NCBI RefSeq assembly: GCF_003464595.1
Contig: NZ_QRZF01000004.1
Coordinates: 434,001-498,000 of the forward strand
Direction of reading: 5' to 3'
Length of the DNA stretch: 64,000 bases
Source: Bacteroides intestinalis
Lineage (GTDB): Bacteria; Bacteroidota; Bacteroidia; Bacteroidales; Bacteroidaceae
Below, in pieces: positions 24,640 to 32,809 of this stretch; the stretch's first letter is position 1, and the number at the start of each line of letters is the position of its first letter. Made by a program: the position numbers and the translations under genes. The notes below the pieces were generated by a model. It made no database searches and was not told where the DNA came from. It saw only the letters and a list, made by a program, of their open reading frames with translations.

Positions 24640-25733
24640 TTATTCATCTTTCAATCGAATCATTATCATGACTAAATTACCCTCAGAATCGATATTCTCT
24701 CTTTGCAATATTTCTTCCGGTAATTCATATGGTTCAATCTTTCCTATCATATAATCTCTATTAGCTCTTTGAGAGTATGAAAATACCCATTTTAAAGGAA
24801 TATTTATTTGAGTATTTAAATCATCCAGAAGTTTCTTTGTCCCCATAAATATTTGCATTTTTTTATCGTAGAAACCAAAAGAAGAGAAAGTTTTAAAGCC
24901 AGCATCAATCCACTTAAAAAACAAGAATCTTTTTGTCTCAGCAAACATCGTAAAAACCATCATATCTTCACTTATGTCTTCATTCAATGCAGACACACGA
25001 TGTTTCCCCCGTTCCCACAAAAAAGCAAGTGTAACACTCTGTTCCGTAAATCGAAAAATAGTATCATTAAACAGATTATAATATAACAAAGAATTATTAG
25101 AAGAAGAACCACAATAAGTTCCACATGCATACCCATTCTTTAACACAGGCTCCCCATGCTTTTGTTTAATTTCTAAACTTTGCCCACAAGTATCTGTTAT
25201 CACCCAATAATAGGGATCAGACAAACCTGACATTGATGGATAAAAGAAATAGCACTTGTTACCAAGAATGCGCATCATCATTGGATAGCCATAAGTATCA
25301 TCTGGTAAATCATAATAAACACGATTCTGAAACACCCCATCATAAGAATAATTAATCATCACTTTTTCCGGTATACTATAAACACGAATCCGCTTATTAC
25401 AAGTATCAACTGCCATTAATTTATTTCTATTATACTCCATTGGGGCCTGTCCTATTCCTCCTATTTTCATAAGAAACTCTCCGGTATATGAATACTTCAA
25501 AACACCTTCTGTTACGCTAACAAAAAAAAACTATCAGTAAAACAGGGATTCCCATAGCTTGACAATAGAAACCTATTATCAAGTTGTATCAAAAAAACAC
25601 TATCTGCAAACTCTGATACAGGTATCTCAGTTAGCAATTCATCAATCGGCTTTATTTCCAGAAGTTCCGTACTTTGCTGATGATTGCAACCAAGAAACAA
25701 AAGAGTTACTATTAACAAGAAAAGTTGTTTCAT
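24640..25733 (-). pseudogene. 6-bladed beta-propeller lipoprotein gene, frameshifted at a homopolymer
   Basis: The 5' part (25733-25512) encodes a lipoprotein signal (LLFLGC, Cys16) and the first blade, then runs into a stop. The rest (ending 24640) continues in another frame with clear propeller motifs (EGVLKYSYTGEFLMKIGGIG, LLYYNLFNDTIFRF). The break falls in a run of nine A (25522-25530). One more base would restore TDSFFFVSVTEGVLKYS, the sequence expected from its paralogues. It may be a true pseudogene, a phase-variable gene or a sequencing error. It follows peptide 3 and would pair with it. Confidence 0.82.
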
Positions 25734-25970
25734 TGTATATCATATTAAAAATATGGGTTCCATTTCCACTTTTCCTTAAAGCATAGAACCCATATTCATT
25801 ATTAAAAAATACTATTGATACAATAAATTTTATTATTATCATTGTACCACATGATATAAATATTTTTATAGTAAAACGTCGTTTTTCAAATTAAAATAAG
25901 AAAAACAAAAGTCTCTCAAAATACAGTAGAATGATAGTTCAATTTATTGCATCAGTACTAATTTAAAGTA

Positions 25971-26204
25971 TCAAAAACATTGAGGAGTAGCAGCAATTTG
26001 CGCTTCATCCATATATTTCTTTATTATTGCAACATTAGCAGCCGCAGCACTTTTAGCACAAACTGAACCTGTACTAATAGCCCCTCCTTCAAAAGAGGTT
26101 CTACAAAAATACAGTTGTTCACCTTCACCGCACATGCTGGAAGGTTGTGCCCCTCCGCGCACCTGCTTCATTTCCGAGACATTTAAAATCTTTTTCATAA
26201 GCAT
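25971..26204 (-). CDS. Double-glycine leader peptide with four core cysteines (peptide 3)
   Basis: A 77-residue precursor. The leader MLMKKILNVSEMKQVRGG is identical to that of peptide 2. The 59-residue core has x6-C-x8-C-x14-C and a Cys one residue from the end (QCF), plus the shared block EQLYFCRTSF and SVCAKS. It is the first gene after the regulator and has its own promoter at 26339-26370. The 237-base gap downstream (25734-25970) is AT-rich with no feature I can support. It would depend on the fusion enzyme and exporter of the second cassette, since its own cassette has lost both. Confidence 0.82.
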   Translation of the reverse strand: MLMKKILNVSEMKQVRGGAQPSSMCGEGEQLYFCRTSFEGGAISTGSVCAKSAAAANVAIIKKYMDEAQIAATPQCF

Positions 26205-26590
26205 TCAATTTTAAGTAAAACAATAGAGAAAAGACTCCGCCCTATCCATCATAACAGCCAGCTACTCCATTATGATCAAAGCCTTACGGTATCAGCATCA
26301 AAGTTGAAATGCAGCTAACATCTCCACTTGGAATATAACAAAGGTAGGCAGGATGCTACACTTAAACAAGAAAAGATACCGGACAAAAAACAAATAGATT
26401 ATAATATTAAAAATCAATATATTAACCCCAAAACTAAAGCAAAAAGAAGAGCCTCAACCGGACAAAACATTCCCCTTATTCTCTACAATTTCCGTATAAA
26501 GTCATCAAAAGCATCACCGCCGGACAACAAAAACTTACCCTTCATACGTTGCTTTGACTTCGCAATAGCATCTGCGGTCACATTAGTAAC
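26150..26590. repeat. Duplicated block, copy 1 (partner 22715-23158)
   Basis: It covers the peptide 3 leader codons, the 5' leader, the promoter and the intact 3' end of the regulator gene. The partner copy has the same order with a broken regulator end, so this copy keeps the working gene. Confidence 0.85.
26339..26370 (-). promoter_or_regulatory. Promoter of the peptide 3 cassette
   Basis: On the minus strand, CTTG (26370-26367), a 20-base spacer and TACCTTTG (26346-26339). It is the counterpart of the promoter at 22908-22939 in the duplicated block, with the same spacing and a similar leader of about 130 bases. Confidence 0.7.
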
Positions 26591-27925
26591 AGTAGCAATC
26601 ATGGCATTAGTGAACCCGGCACGGATAAGATAACAGATCCTCCGTTCCTGCATGCCAAGTTTATAATCATCCAGTTTTGCCGATATATCACCATAAAGGG
26701 TATCGATTATAGCAAATATCTCCATCCACTCCTCATCCGATTTCACCAATCCATATAGCGGCTGGCAACGCAACTGACATAACTGGCTCAATGCAAGTGT
26801 ACGTTCAACAGGCAATAACGAATGAATTTCCTGATATTCTTTCAGTTGTTTTGTATAGGATATATTCAGTTTCTGCAAACAAGAGTTCAGTTCATCCTTA
26901 TCCTTTTGCCGGACTGACAATCTTTCTATCTGTTGGGACAACTCTTTATTCTCTTGCAATAATTGCTCCCGTTCTTCTTCCGATTCCACCCTTCCTTCAT
27001 CCAATTGTTTCTCATTCTCTTTCAGGCGGGCAAGCAAACTTTCGATACGCCTCTGAACATTCCGTTTATATAAATGGAAAGACACAAAACCAATTACAAC
27101 CAAAAACATTGCTCCAAAGCCGATAGACAACAACCATACCTTACGGCTCAGCAACTCGTTTCTAATCCTCTGGTTTTCATTCTTCAGAACTTCATTATTG
27201 TATTTCTCCTTTATATCACGATCCAATTCCTGCTGATCTTCATTCATCTGACACCAAGCCATATAAAGTTCCTGATATTCTGAAGCGAACCGGCGATAAT
27301 CTTTTATCTCAAACTCTTCACTTTGTAATGCACTCAGACTCCGCTTCCTTCCATTCATAAAATCCTCCTTTATCAGGAACATCCCTATTATAGAAGAGCG
27401 TCGCATCGGAAGTTCGTCCGTTGCCGATCTTCTACGATATTGAAGCATTTGCCGTTTAGCCTCTTCCCAATCTTCCACATTTTGACATATAACAGATAAT
27501 TCGGTAGAAATATCCATAAATAAGATGGGATCGAAGTCAGCTACAACCTCTTGCGCCTGCAAGTAACAATATAAAGCACTATCCGGACGGGAAGACAAAA
27601 GATGGGCACGCCCCATATTTCGTAAAGCATTGGCATAAGACCCTGTCAAAGACTTCTGTTTGAATAACCCGGCTGCTTGCGAAAAGTAGTGCAACGCATC
27701 CTCAGAGTGTCCCCCATTTAAGCCTCGACGACCATAATAGCAATAAATGAAAGCCTTCAACGACGGGCTTTGTACTGTGTCGGCAGCTCTTAAAGTCGTA
27801 GTGCGACGAACAGAAACTTCCCTTTCAGGGTACTGACAAGATGCTGCAAGTACAGTCATCCCGAAAAGAAATAACAAGCAAAACAGCCGTTCCCGTAGCA
27901 ATAGCAGTTTCAATATAATATGCAT
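26483..27925 (-). CDS. Membrane-spanning TPR regulator with cytoplasmic HTH
   Basis: A 480-residue protein. A lipoprotein-type signal (LAASC, Cys30) is followed by TPR repeats (about 50-250; for example SALYCYLQAQEV), one membrane segment at about 257-281, a long coiled coil (about 285-370) and a C-terminal LuxR-like helix-turn-helix (MQERRICYLIRAGFTNAMIA, then DAIAKSKQRMKGKF). This layout joins an external sensor to DNA binding in one chain, as in the DUF6377-type regulators of Bacteroidetes. It lies directly upstream of the peptide 3 promoter in the same direction and is the likely regulator of the cluster. Its 3' end was copied in the duplication. Confidence 0.8.
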   Translation of the reverse strand: MHIILKLLLLRERLFCLLFLFGMTVLAASCQYPEREVSVRRTTTLRAADTVQSPSLKAFIYCYYGRRGLNGGHSEDALHYFSQAAGLFKQKSLTGSYANALRNMGRAHLLSSRPDSALYCYLQAQEVVADFDPILFMDISTELSVICQNVEDWEEAKRQMLQYRRRSATDELPMRRSSIIGMFLIKEDFMNGRKRSLSALQSEEFEIKDYRRFASEYQELYMAWCQMNEDQQELDRDIKEKYNNEVLKNENQRIRNELLSRKVWLLSIGFGAMFLVVIGFVSFHLYKRNVQRRIESLLARLKENEKQLDEGRVESEEEREQLLQENKELSQQIERLSVRQKDKDELNSCLQKLNISYTKQLKEYQEIHSLLPVERTLALSQLCQLRCQPLYGLVKSDEEWMEIFAIIDTLYGDISAKLDDYKLGMQERRICYLIRAGFTNAMIATVTNVTADAIAKSKQRMKGKFLLSGGDAFDDFIRKL

Positions 27926-27950
27926 AGGTTATTATTCATGTATGATGCTA

Positions 27951-27958
27951 CAAATATA
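27951..27958 (-). promoter_or_regulatory. -7 element of the TPR-HTH regulator gene
   Basis: Minus strand TATATTTG matches TAnnTTTG, 26 bases before the start codon. The -33 region is not convincing. Confidence 0.45.
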
Positions 27959-28036
27959 CTGATTTTCATAAACATCATCCATTTCAAACTTACATTTCTG
28001 CCAGTATGTTTTAGTATTTCTGTAGATGAATTCCCT

Positions 28037-31000
28037 TTAAACCTTATGCAGTTTTGATTTGAGTATCTTCTTTCTCGGTAGACAAAATACCGGTAAAAAG
28101 AAGAAAATACCGATAATAGACATGATTAACCCACCGATAGTACCCGACGCCAATGGAAACCAGAAAGCCTCTTTGTCCGTCCCGACCATAAAAGGTATGA
28201 AGCCCAAAATCGTGGAAACTACAGTAAGGAAAATAGGTAATATTTTGGCATTCCATGCCTTGGTATAAGCACGAAGCATGGAAAGACGCGGAAAGCGGCG
28301 GCGAATACTGTTATACTCATTCAAAATATAAATACTGGCATTCACGGTAATACCACAAAGCAATACAAAGGATGCAAAACCTCCCTGGTCGAAATTCAGG
28401 CGGAACCAGTAGAATGTGAGGAATACACCGATATAAGATACCGGAATGACGAAAATGATAGCTAAAGGTTGTTTTAACGAATTGAACAGCACACTCGTCG
28501 TAAAGAAAATAATAGCAATCACAACCAACAGCAACAAGTATTGCTTATTATCTTTCTTGTTCCATGCCCACGATTGGCTATCCGACTCGGCTGTATATCC
28601 CATTGGAAGCAGCTTATTAAACTCTTCCAAGTCCCGCTTCTGTATCTTATTACCTTGTTCGTACGAACCGATATATTCATATTGCAGACAAAGGCGATAT
28701 TGTTGGTTTTCTTTAGCTATCTGCTGCGGCATCTGCCCCTTTTCCACCGTAGCCAATTCGGAAAGCTTATAGTGCTTTCCATCATCCGCACCATACGGGA
28801 AGAACTGCATAGCCCACACATCATAATCACGTGATTGACGTGAAGAAAGTTTCACACTTTCCGTGCCACTTTCCGTCATAACCGAACCCACCTGCATGTT
28901 CTTACCGAATATCGGCTGAATAGCTGCAAACAGGTGTTGTGCATCAATTTCTTCCTGCGCCATGCGCTCCTTATTCAGGTTGAAATAGAATTCCTGGTAA
29001 TCATCCTTCCACCAAGAGAATTCCGATTTGATAAATACCTCTTTAATGCGCCGGTGCGAAAGCAATACTTCTTTCAACTTATCGGCCCATGCGTAGAGTT
29101 CATCATAATTGTACCCGTACATCTTGATACGATAAGAACCTGCGCTTTCACGAACGTCATTACTGAATCCCTGATCTTGCAAGCCATATACATCCCAGCT
29201 ACCGCCACCCAGTTCAGAAACTTTACCTATCAGATTTGCTTTCAGTGTATACGGAAAACCGCTATGCTGATATTCTTTCTTAAAATAAATCTGAATATTC
29301 CCTCTACGTGCATTATACACAGAAGTATGAAACTGCTTGATCTCCTTAAAACCACTAAGATAAGTCTCTACACGCTTCACCAATGTATTCATTTGCTCCA
29401 GCGTACTTCCATTTGGCAAGTTGGCATTGGCATAAAGCACAACTTCCTCATTACGACTAAAATAACTACCTTCGTACACTTTCTGAACGAACAGCCGTAA
29501 GCTTCCGCCTAAAGCCTTATCCACTATAGGTTTCACTTTTTCCTTATAGGTAGAAGAGCCCAATGTCTTATTATACCTTTCCTCCCATTTACCTTCTCCT
29601 TCCAACTTCTCAGGAAGAAGGAAGACCGGCAATCCGAACCCCAGCAGCAGCACAATGCACACCGCCACCCGCCAACGGAGAAGAAAACGAATAAGCACCT
29701 GATAGAAATGGGTAAAATAAACAGTCAACCTGCGAATACGTATATGTCGGCGCATCCATTGCTTCGCATTCTGCAACCACTGATAAGGACGAAATAACAT
29801 TCGCCTGTTTTTGTGCCGCGAGGTCTTATTTGAAGATTTCTTCACCAGGCCAATTTTTTCAATCATAGCCGGTACAAAGAAAAGAGCAACAAAAAGAGAA
29901 ACTGCCAGGTTAATAATCACTACAGCAGCAAAATCCTGCAAATTCAACCGGATCTTCTCGTCCAGGAAGAAGATAATGACCAAAGCTCCCATCGTGGTCA
30001 AAGTAGCTGCAAGCACGGACATAAAAGCTTTCAGATTCCGTCGGTGCAAGATATGGTCAGTCATAACGATAGTGCTGTCTATCACGAGATTTAAGGACAC
30101 AGTAATCCCTGCCAATGAATACAATTGCATCTCCAGACCGAACATATAGTAGAAAATAACTGCAACGGCAATGTTTATTGCCAAACTGGTGACTATGAGA
30201 AGCAGATATTTCAGATTCAATGTGATAATCCAGACAAACACCAGCAAAATAAGCACCGTCAATCCGGTACGGAAATAAATTTTATTAAGTTCCTCACGAA
30301 TATATTCCGTAGCATCATAACTGGTATGCACCTCATAGCCGGGAGGCAATGTCAGACGTATGTCTTCCATTTCTGCCATTACTTCATTGCTCAGTTGCAA
30401 CTGATTGGCAGTTTCCACCGCTGTAATCGACATATAAATGGAATTCAGACCATTGATCCGATAATAACTTTGAGGTTCTTCTTCCACGTGAGCTACCTTT
30501 ACGAGTTCATCTAAGTGGATGATTTTTCCGTCAGAAGCCGTCACAGTGATATCCGAAGGGTCGAACTGCCCACTGACTCCATCGGGCACCAATACCAGAC
30601 GTATCCATTGTTTGCCTTCGGGTGTATCCATGTTGTGTGTACCCAGAAATTCCTTGTTATAGTGTAACTGGATGGCCTGCCGGATATCCGAGATACTGAC
30701 ACCCAATATCCGTAATTGTTCACTGTCATACTCCAACCGCCATTCCATCGGAGTAGCACCGCTTAAATCAATTTTATATATACCTCGTAGTTGAGCCAAC
30801 CGGGGTTTGATATGCTCTTCCGCATATTGCTGTATCAGTATAGGCGTGGATGGCGCATTCAGTGTAAACGAAAGAAACGGGCGTGATGCATTCTCATCGG
30901 GTACTTTCATATCGATGTACGGATAGCTCACTCCGGAAGGTAATTGCGACCACGTCTGTCGAATGATTGTGGAAGCTTCAAAACGTACTGCATCTACATC

Positions 31001-31282
31001 AGCGTGTTTATCCAGATCCACTGTTATATAACCATAACCGTTGCCGGAAGTAGAATACATGGCCTTTACCCCTTTGATACGGGCCAACATGGATTCCAGC
31101 TTGCTCGTCGCCTCCATCTCCACCACCCGCGACGAAGTGCCCGGCATGCTGAAGCGCACCGTGAAGCCCGGCAATGTGCGCGATGGATTCAGCTTGACCG
31201 GAAGCATCGGAACCAGAGCCAAACCCACCAGTGCCAGATAGACAAAGGTGACGATGAGGGTGAAAGGGGAGAGGCGTTGCAT
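28037..31282 (-). CDS. RND efflux permease, second of the operon
   Basis: A 1081-residue inner-membrane transporter of the resistance-nodulation-division family. The usual twelve membrane segments are visible in two sets (around 330-480 and 900-1060) with large periplasmic loops between. The fourth segment carries a single Asp (LVIDSTIVM) where AcrB has a pair. Two permeases of different sequence in one operon suggest either a mixed trimer, as in MdtBC, or two alternative pumps sharing one adaptor and channel. It is the last gene, 47 bases after the TolC gene, with an AT-rich spacer. Substrate is unknown. Confidence 0.92.
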   Translation of the reverse strand: MQRLSPFTLIVTFVYLALVGLALVPMLPVKLNPSRTLPGFTVRFSMPGTSSRVVEMEATSKLESMLARIKGVKAMYSTSGNGYGYITVDLDKHADVDAVRFEASTIIRQTWSQLPSGVSYPYIDMKVPDENASRPFLSFTLNAPSTPILIQQYAEEHIKPRLAQLRGIYKIDLSGATPMEWRLEYDSEQLRILGVSISDIRQAIQLHYNKEFLGTHNMDTPEGKQWIRLVLVPDGVSGQFDPSDITVTASDGKIIHLDELVKVAHVEEEPQSYYRINGLNSIYMSITAVETANQLQLSNEVMAEMEDIRLTLPPGYEVHTSYDATEYIREELNKIYFRTGLTVLILLVFVWIITLNLKYLLLIVTSLAINIAVAVIFYYMFGLEMQLYSLAGITVSLNLVIDSTIVMTDHILHRRNLKAFMSVLAATLTTMGALVIIFFLDEKIRLNLQDFAAVVIINLAVSLFVALFFVPAMIEKIGLVKKSSNKTSRHKNRRMLFRPYQWLQNAKQWMRRHIRIRRLTVYFTHFYQVLIRFLLRWRVAVCIVLLLGFGLPVFLLPEKLEGEGKWEERYNKTLGSSTYKEKVKPIVDKALGGSLRLFVQKVYEGSYFSRNEEVVLYANANLPNGSTLEQMNTLVKRVETYLSGFKEIKQFHTSVYNARRGNIQIYFKKEYQHSGFPYTLKANLIGKVSELGGGSWDVYGLQDQGFSNDVRESAGSYRIKMYGYNYDELYAWADKLKEVLLSHRRIKEVFIKSEFSWWKDDYQEFYFNLNKERMAQEEIDAQHLFAAIQPIFGKNMQVGSVMTESGTESVKLSSRQSRDYDVWAMQFFPYGADDGKHYKLSELATVEKGQMPQQIAKENQQYRLCLQYEYIGSYEQGNKIQKRDLEEFNKLLPMGYTAESDSQSWAWNKKDNKQYLLLLVVIAIIFFTTSVLFNSLKQPLAIIFVIPVSYIGVFLTFYWFRLNFDQGGFASFVLLCGITVNASIYILNEYNSIRRRFPRLSMLRAYTKAWNAKILPIFLTVVSTILGFIPFMVGTDKEAFWFPLASGTIGGLIMSIIGIFFFLPVFCLPRKKILKSKLHKV

Positions 31283-31329
31283 AATTAAAAATTAATAATT
31301 AAAAATTAAAAAACACGATCAACGCAGGA

Positions 31330-32805
31330 TTAATGGCTGTAGTCGAACTTATCGGAGAGGGAGAAGCCGCTGGCAAAATCATGCAAGGTCAGTTTACGGA
31401 TCTTGTAGTAGTTCAGCCAGTAGTTCTTCAGGGCCGATATATAATTGCGCTGAGCCTCTTGCTGGCGGTTCAATGACAGGGTGAGGCTGCTGATGTCAGC
31501 TTTCCCGATGATGAAACGCTGGCGGGTTTCATTATATGCCAGGATAGAAAGGTCAAGAGCTTCCTCGGCACTCGTCACCAAATCTTGCTGGACATTGAAA
31601 TCGCTTACAGTCATAATGACTTCTTCTTCAATACTGATTTCGCTCTGGCGGGAAGAAGTCTTTATCACATTCAGGTTATTACGAGCCATATTGTATTTAC
31701 CCTTGCGCACCCCCCAGTCTACTAAAGGAATAGAAACACTGACAGAAACCATTTCCTGTTGCATAGGGCGGTTGTAGGCTTCACCAAACTTCTCTGCCAC
31801 CTGATTGAAACCAACACTGGCATTGATACTGGCATTGAAGCGGGATTCTTTTCTGGTTTTGTCTACACTCTGTTCAGCCTCCAATACATCCTGACGCAAA
31901 CCCAGAAAATTAGGGTTGTTTGTACGCGCAGCATCCAAAGCCGCATCTACCGGAATAGTCAGTTCTCCGGGACGACTGGGAAGAACAAGCCGTATCTCTG
32001 TATTCTTTTCCAAATTAAGGAAAGAGGCCAATGAGAACATAGCACGCTTCAATGAACTTTCTGCATTTTGCAAAGTATTACGGGCATTCACAACGTCCAG
32101 TTTCAGTGTCAGTAGGTCTGCACGACTGATAGAGGCAATCTTCAGGCGTTGCATGCCGATGCGATAAAGCGTATCGGAAGAAGCAACATTTTCTTTTGCC
32201 AGATCATATTCGGCCTGCGCCATAGCTAGTTCAAAGAAGTAGGTAGTGGCCTGTTCGGAAACCTGTTCGGCATTATAAATATACTCTTTCTTTATCTTTT
32301 CATATTTCAACGGTTCTATTTTCCGTTCCCAACGGAAAGGATTATAGCCTACCAGACTTTGTGAATAACCTACACGTATAGGAACACTGGTATACTGGGT
32401 ATAACTATTAGAACCAAAGCTACGCATATACCCCAACTCTGTATCCAGATAGAACGTACCACCCGTCAAGTCAAAATTCTGCTTAATGGCCAGATTACCA
32501 TAAGCATAGAAAGATTGTTGACTACGGTAAATATCCAAGTCCTGTTCAGAGTCATAACGTTTTGTGATGTCACGGTTGTATTGTGCAGGGGTCATATTCA
32601 GAGTCAAGCTCGGCAAACGGTTTGCCTTATAAGTGCGGTACGCCCAATAACCGGACAGGTACATATTTTTGGTACGGAAAGCTTCCAGCGAACTGTCGTT
32701 TGCCATGGTGATGGTTCGCTGCAAATCCAGCGTTATCTGCTGCTGCGCAATGGCAGGAAGCGTCAGAGAAAGTCCGAATAGAATTATCAAACTAAGTTTC
32801 TTCAT
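31330..32805 (-). CDS. TolC-family outer-membrane channel
   Basis: A 491-residue protein with a signal peptide (cleavage after LTLPAIA near residue 20) and two rounds of the long coiled-coil helices typical of TolC: residues about 160-260 and 370-450 (for example SISRADLLTLKLDVVNARNT and KADISSLTLSLNRQQEAQRN). It forms the outer-membrane exit duct of tripartite pumps. It starts four bases after the first permease gene of the RND operon. It might also serve the C39 exporter at 16048-18255, which lacks an outer-membrane partner of its own in the window. Confidence 0.92.
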   Translation of the reverse strand: MKKLSLIILFGLSLTLPAIAQQQITLDLQRTITMANDSSLEAFRTKNMYLSGYWAYRTYKANRLPSLTLNMTPAQYNRDITKRYDSEQDLDIYRSQQSFYAYGNLAIKQNFDLTGGTFYLDTELGYMRSFGSNSYTQYTSVPIRVGYSQSLVGYNPFRWERKIEPLKYEKIKKEYIYNAEQVSEQATTYFFELAMAQAEYDLAKENVASSDTLYRIGMQRLKIASISRADLLTLKLDVVNARNTLQNAESSLKRAMFSLASFLNLEKNTEIRLVLPSRPGELTIPVDAALDAARTNNPNFLGLRQDVLEAEQSVDKTRKESRFNASINASVGFNQVAEKFGEAYNRPMQQEMVSVSVSIPLVDWGVRKGKYNMARNNLNVIKTSSRQSEISIEEEVIMTVSDFNVQQDLVTSAEEALDLSILAYNETRQRFIIGKADISSLTLSLNRQQEAQRNYISALKNYWLNYYKIRKLTLHDFASGFSLSDKFDYSH

Positions 32806-32809
32806 TGTA

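Noticed and set aside
14718..27925. Lanthipeptide or radical-SAM modified peptide cluster
   Set aside because: No LanB, LanC, LanM, YcaO or radical SAM gene is present. The only modifying enzyme is the VKOR-thioredoxin fusion, which points to disulfides.
28934..29500. A 188-codon plus-strand frame inside the RND permease gene
   Set aside because: It overlaps the permease on the opposite strand, and its codon pattern follows the permease.
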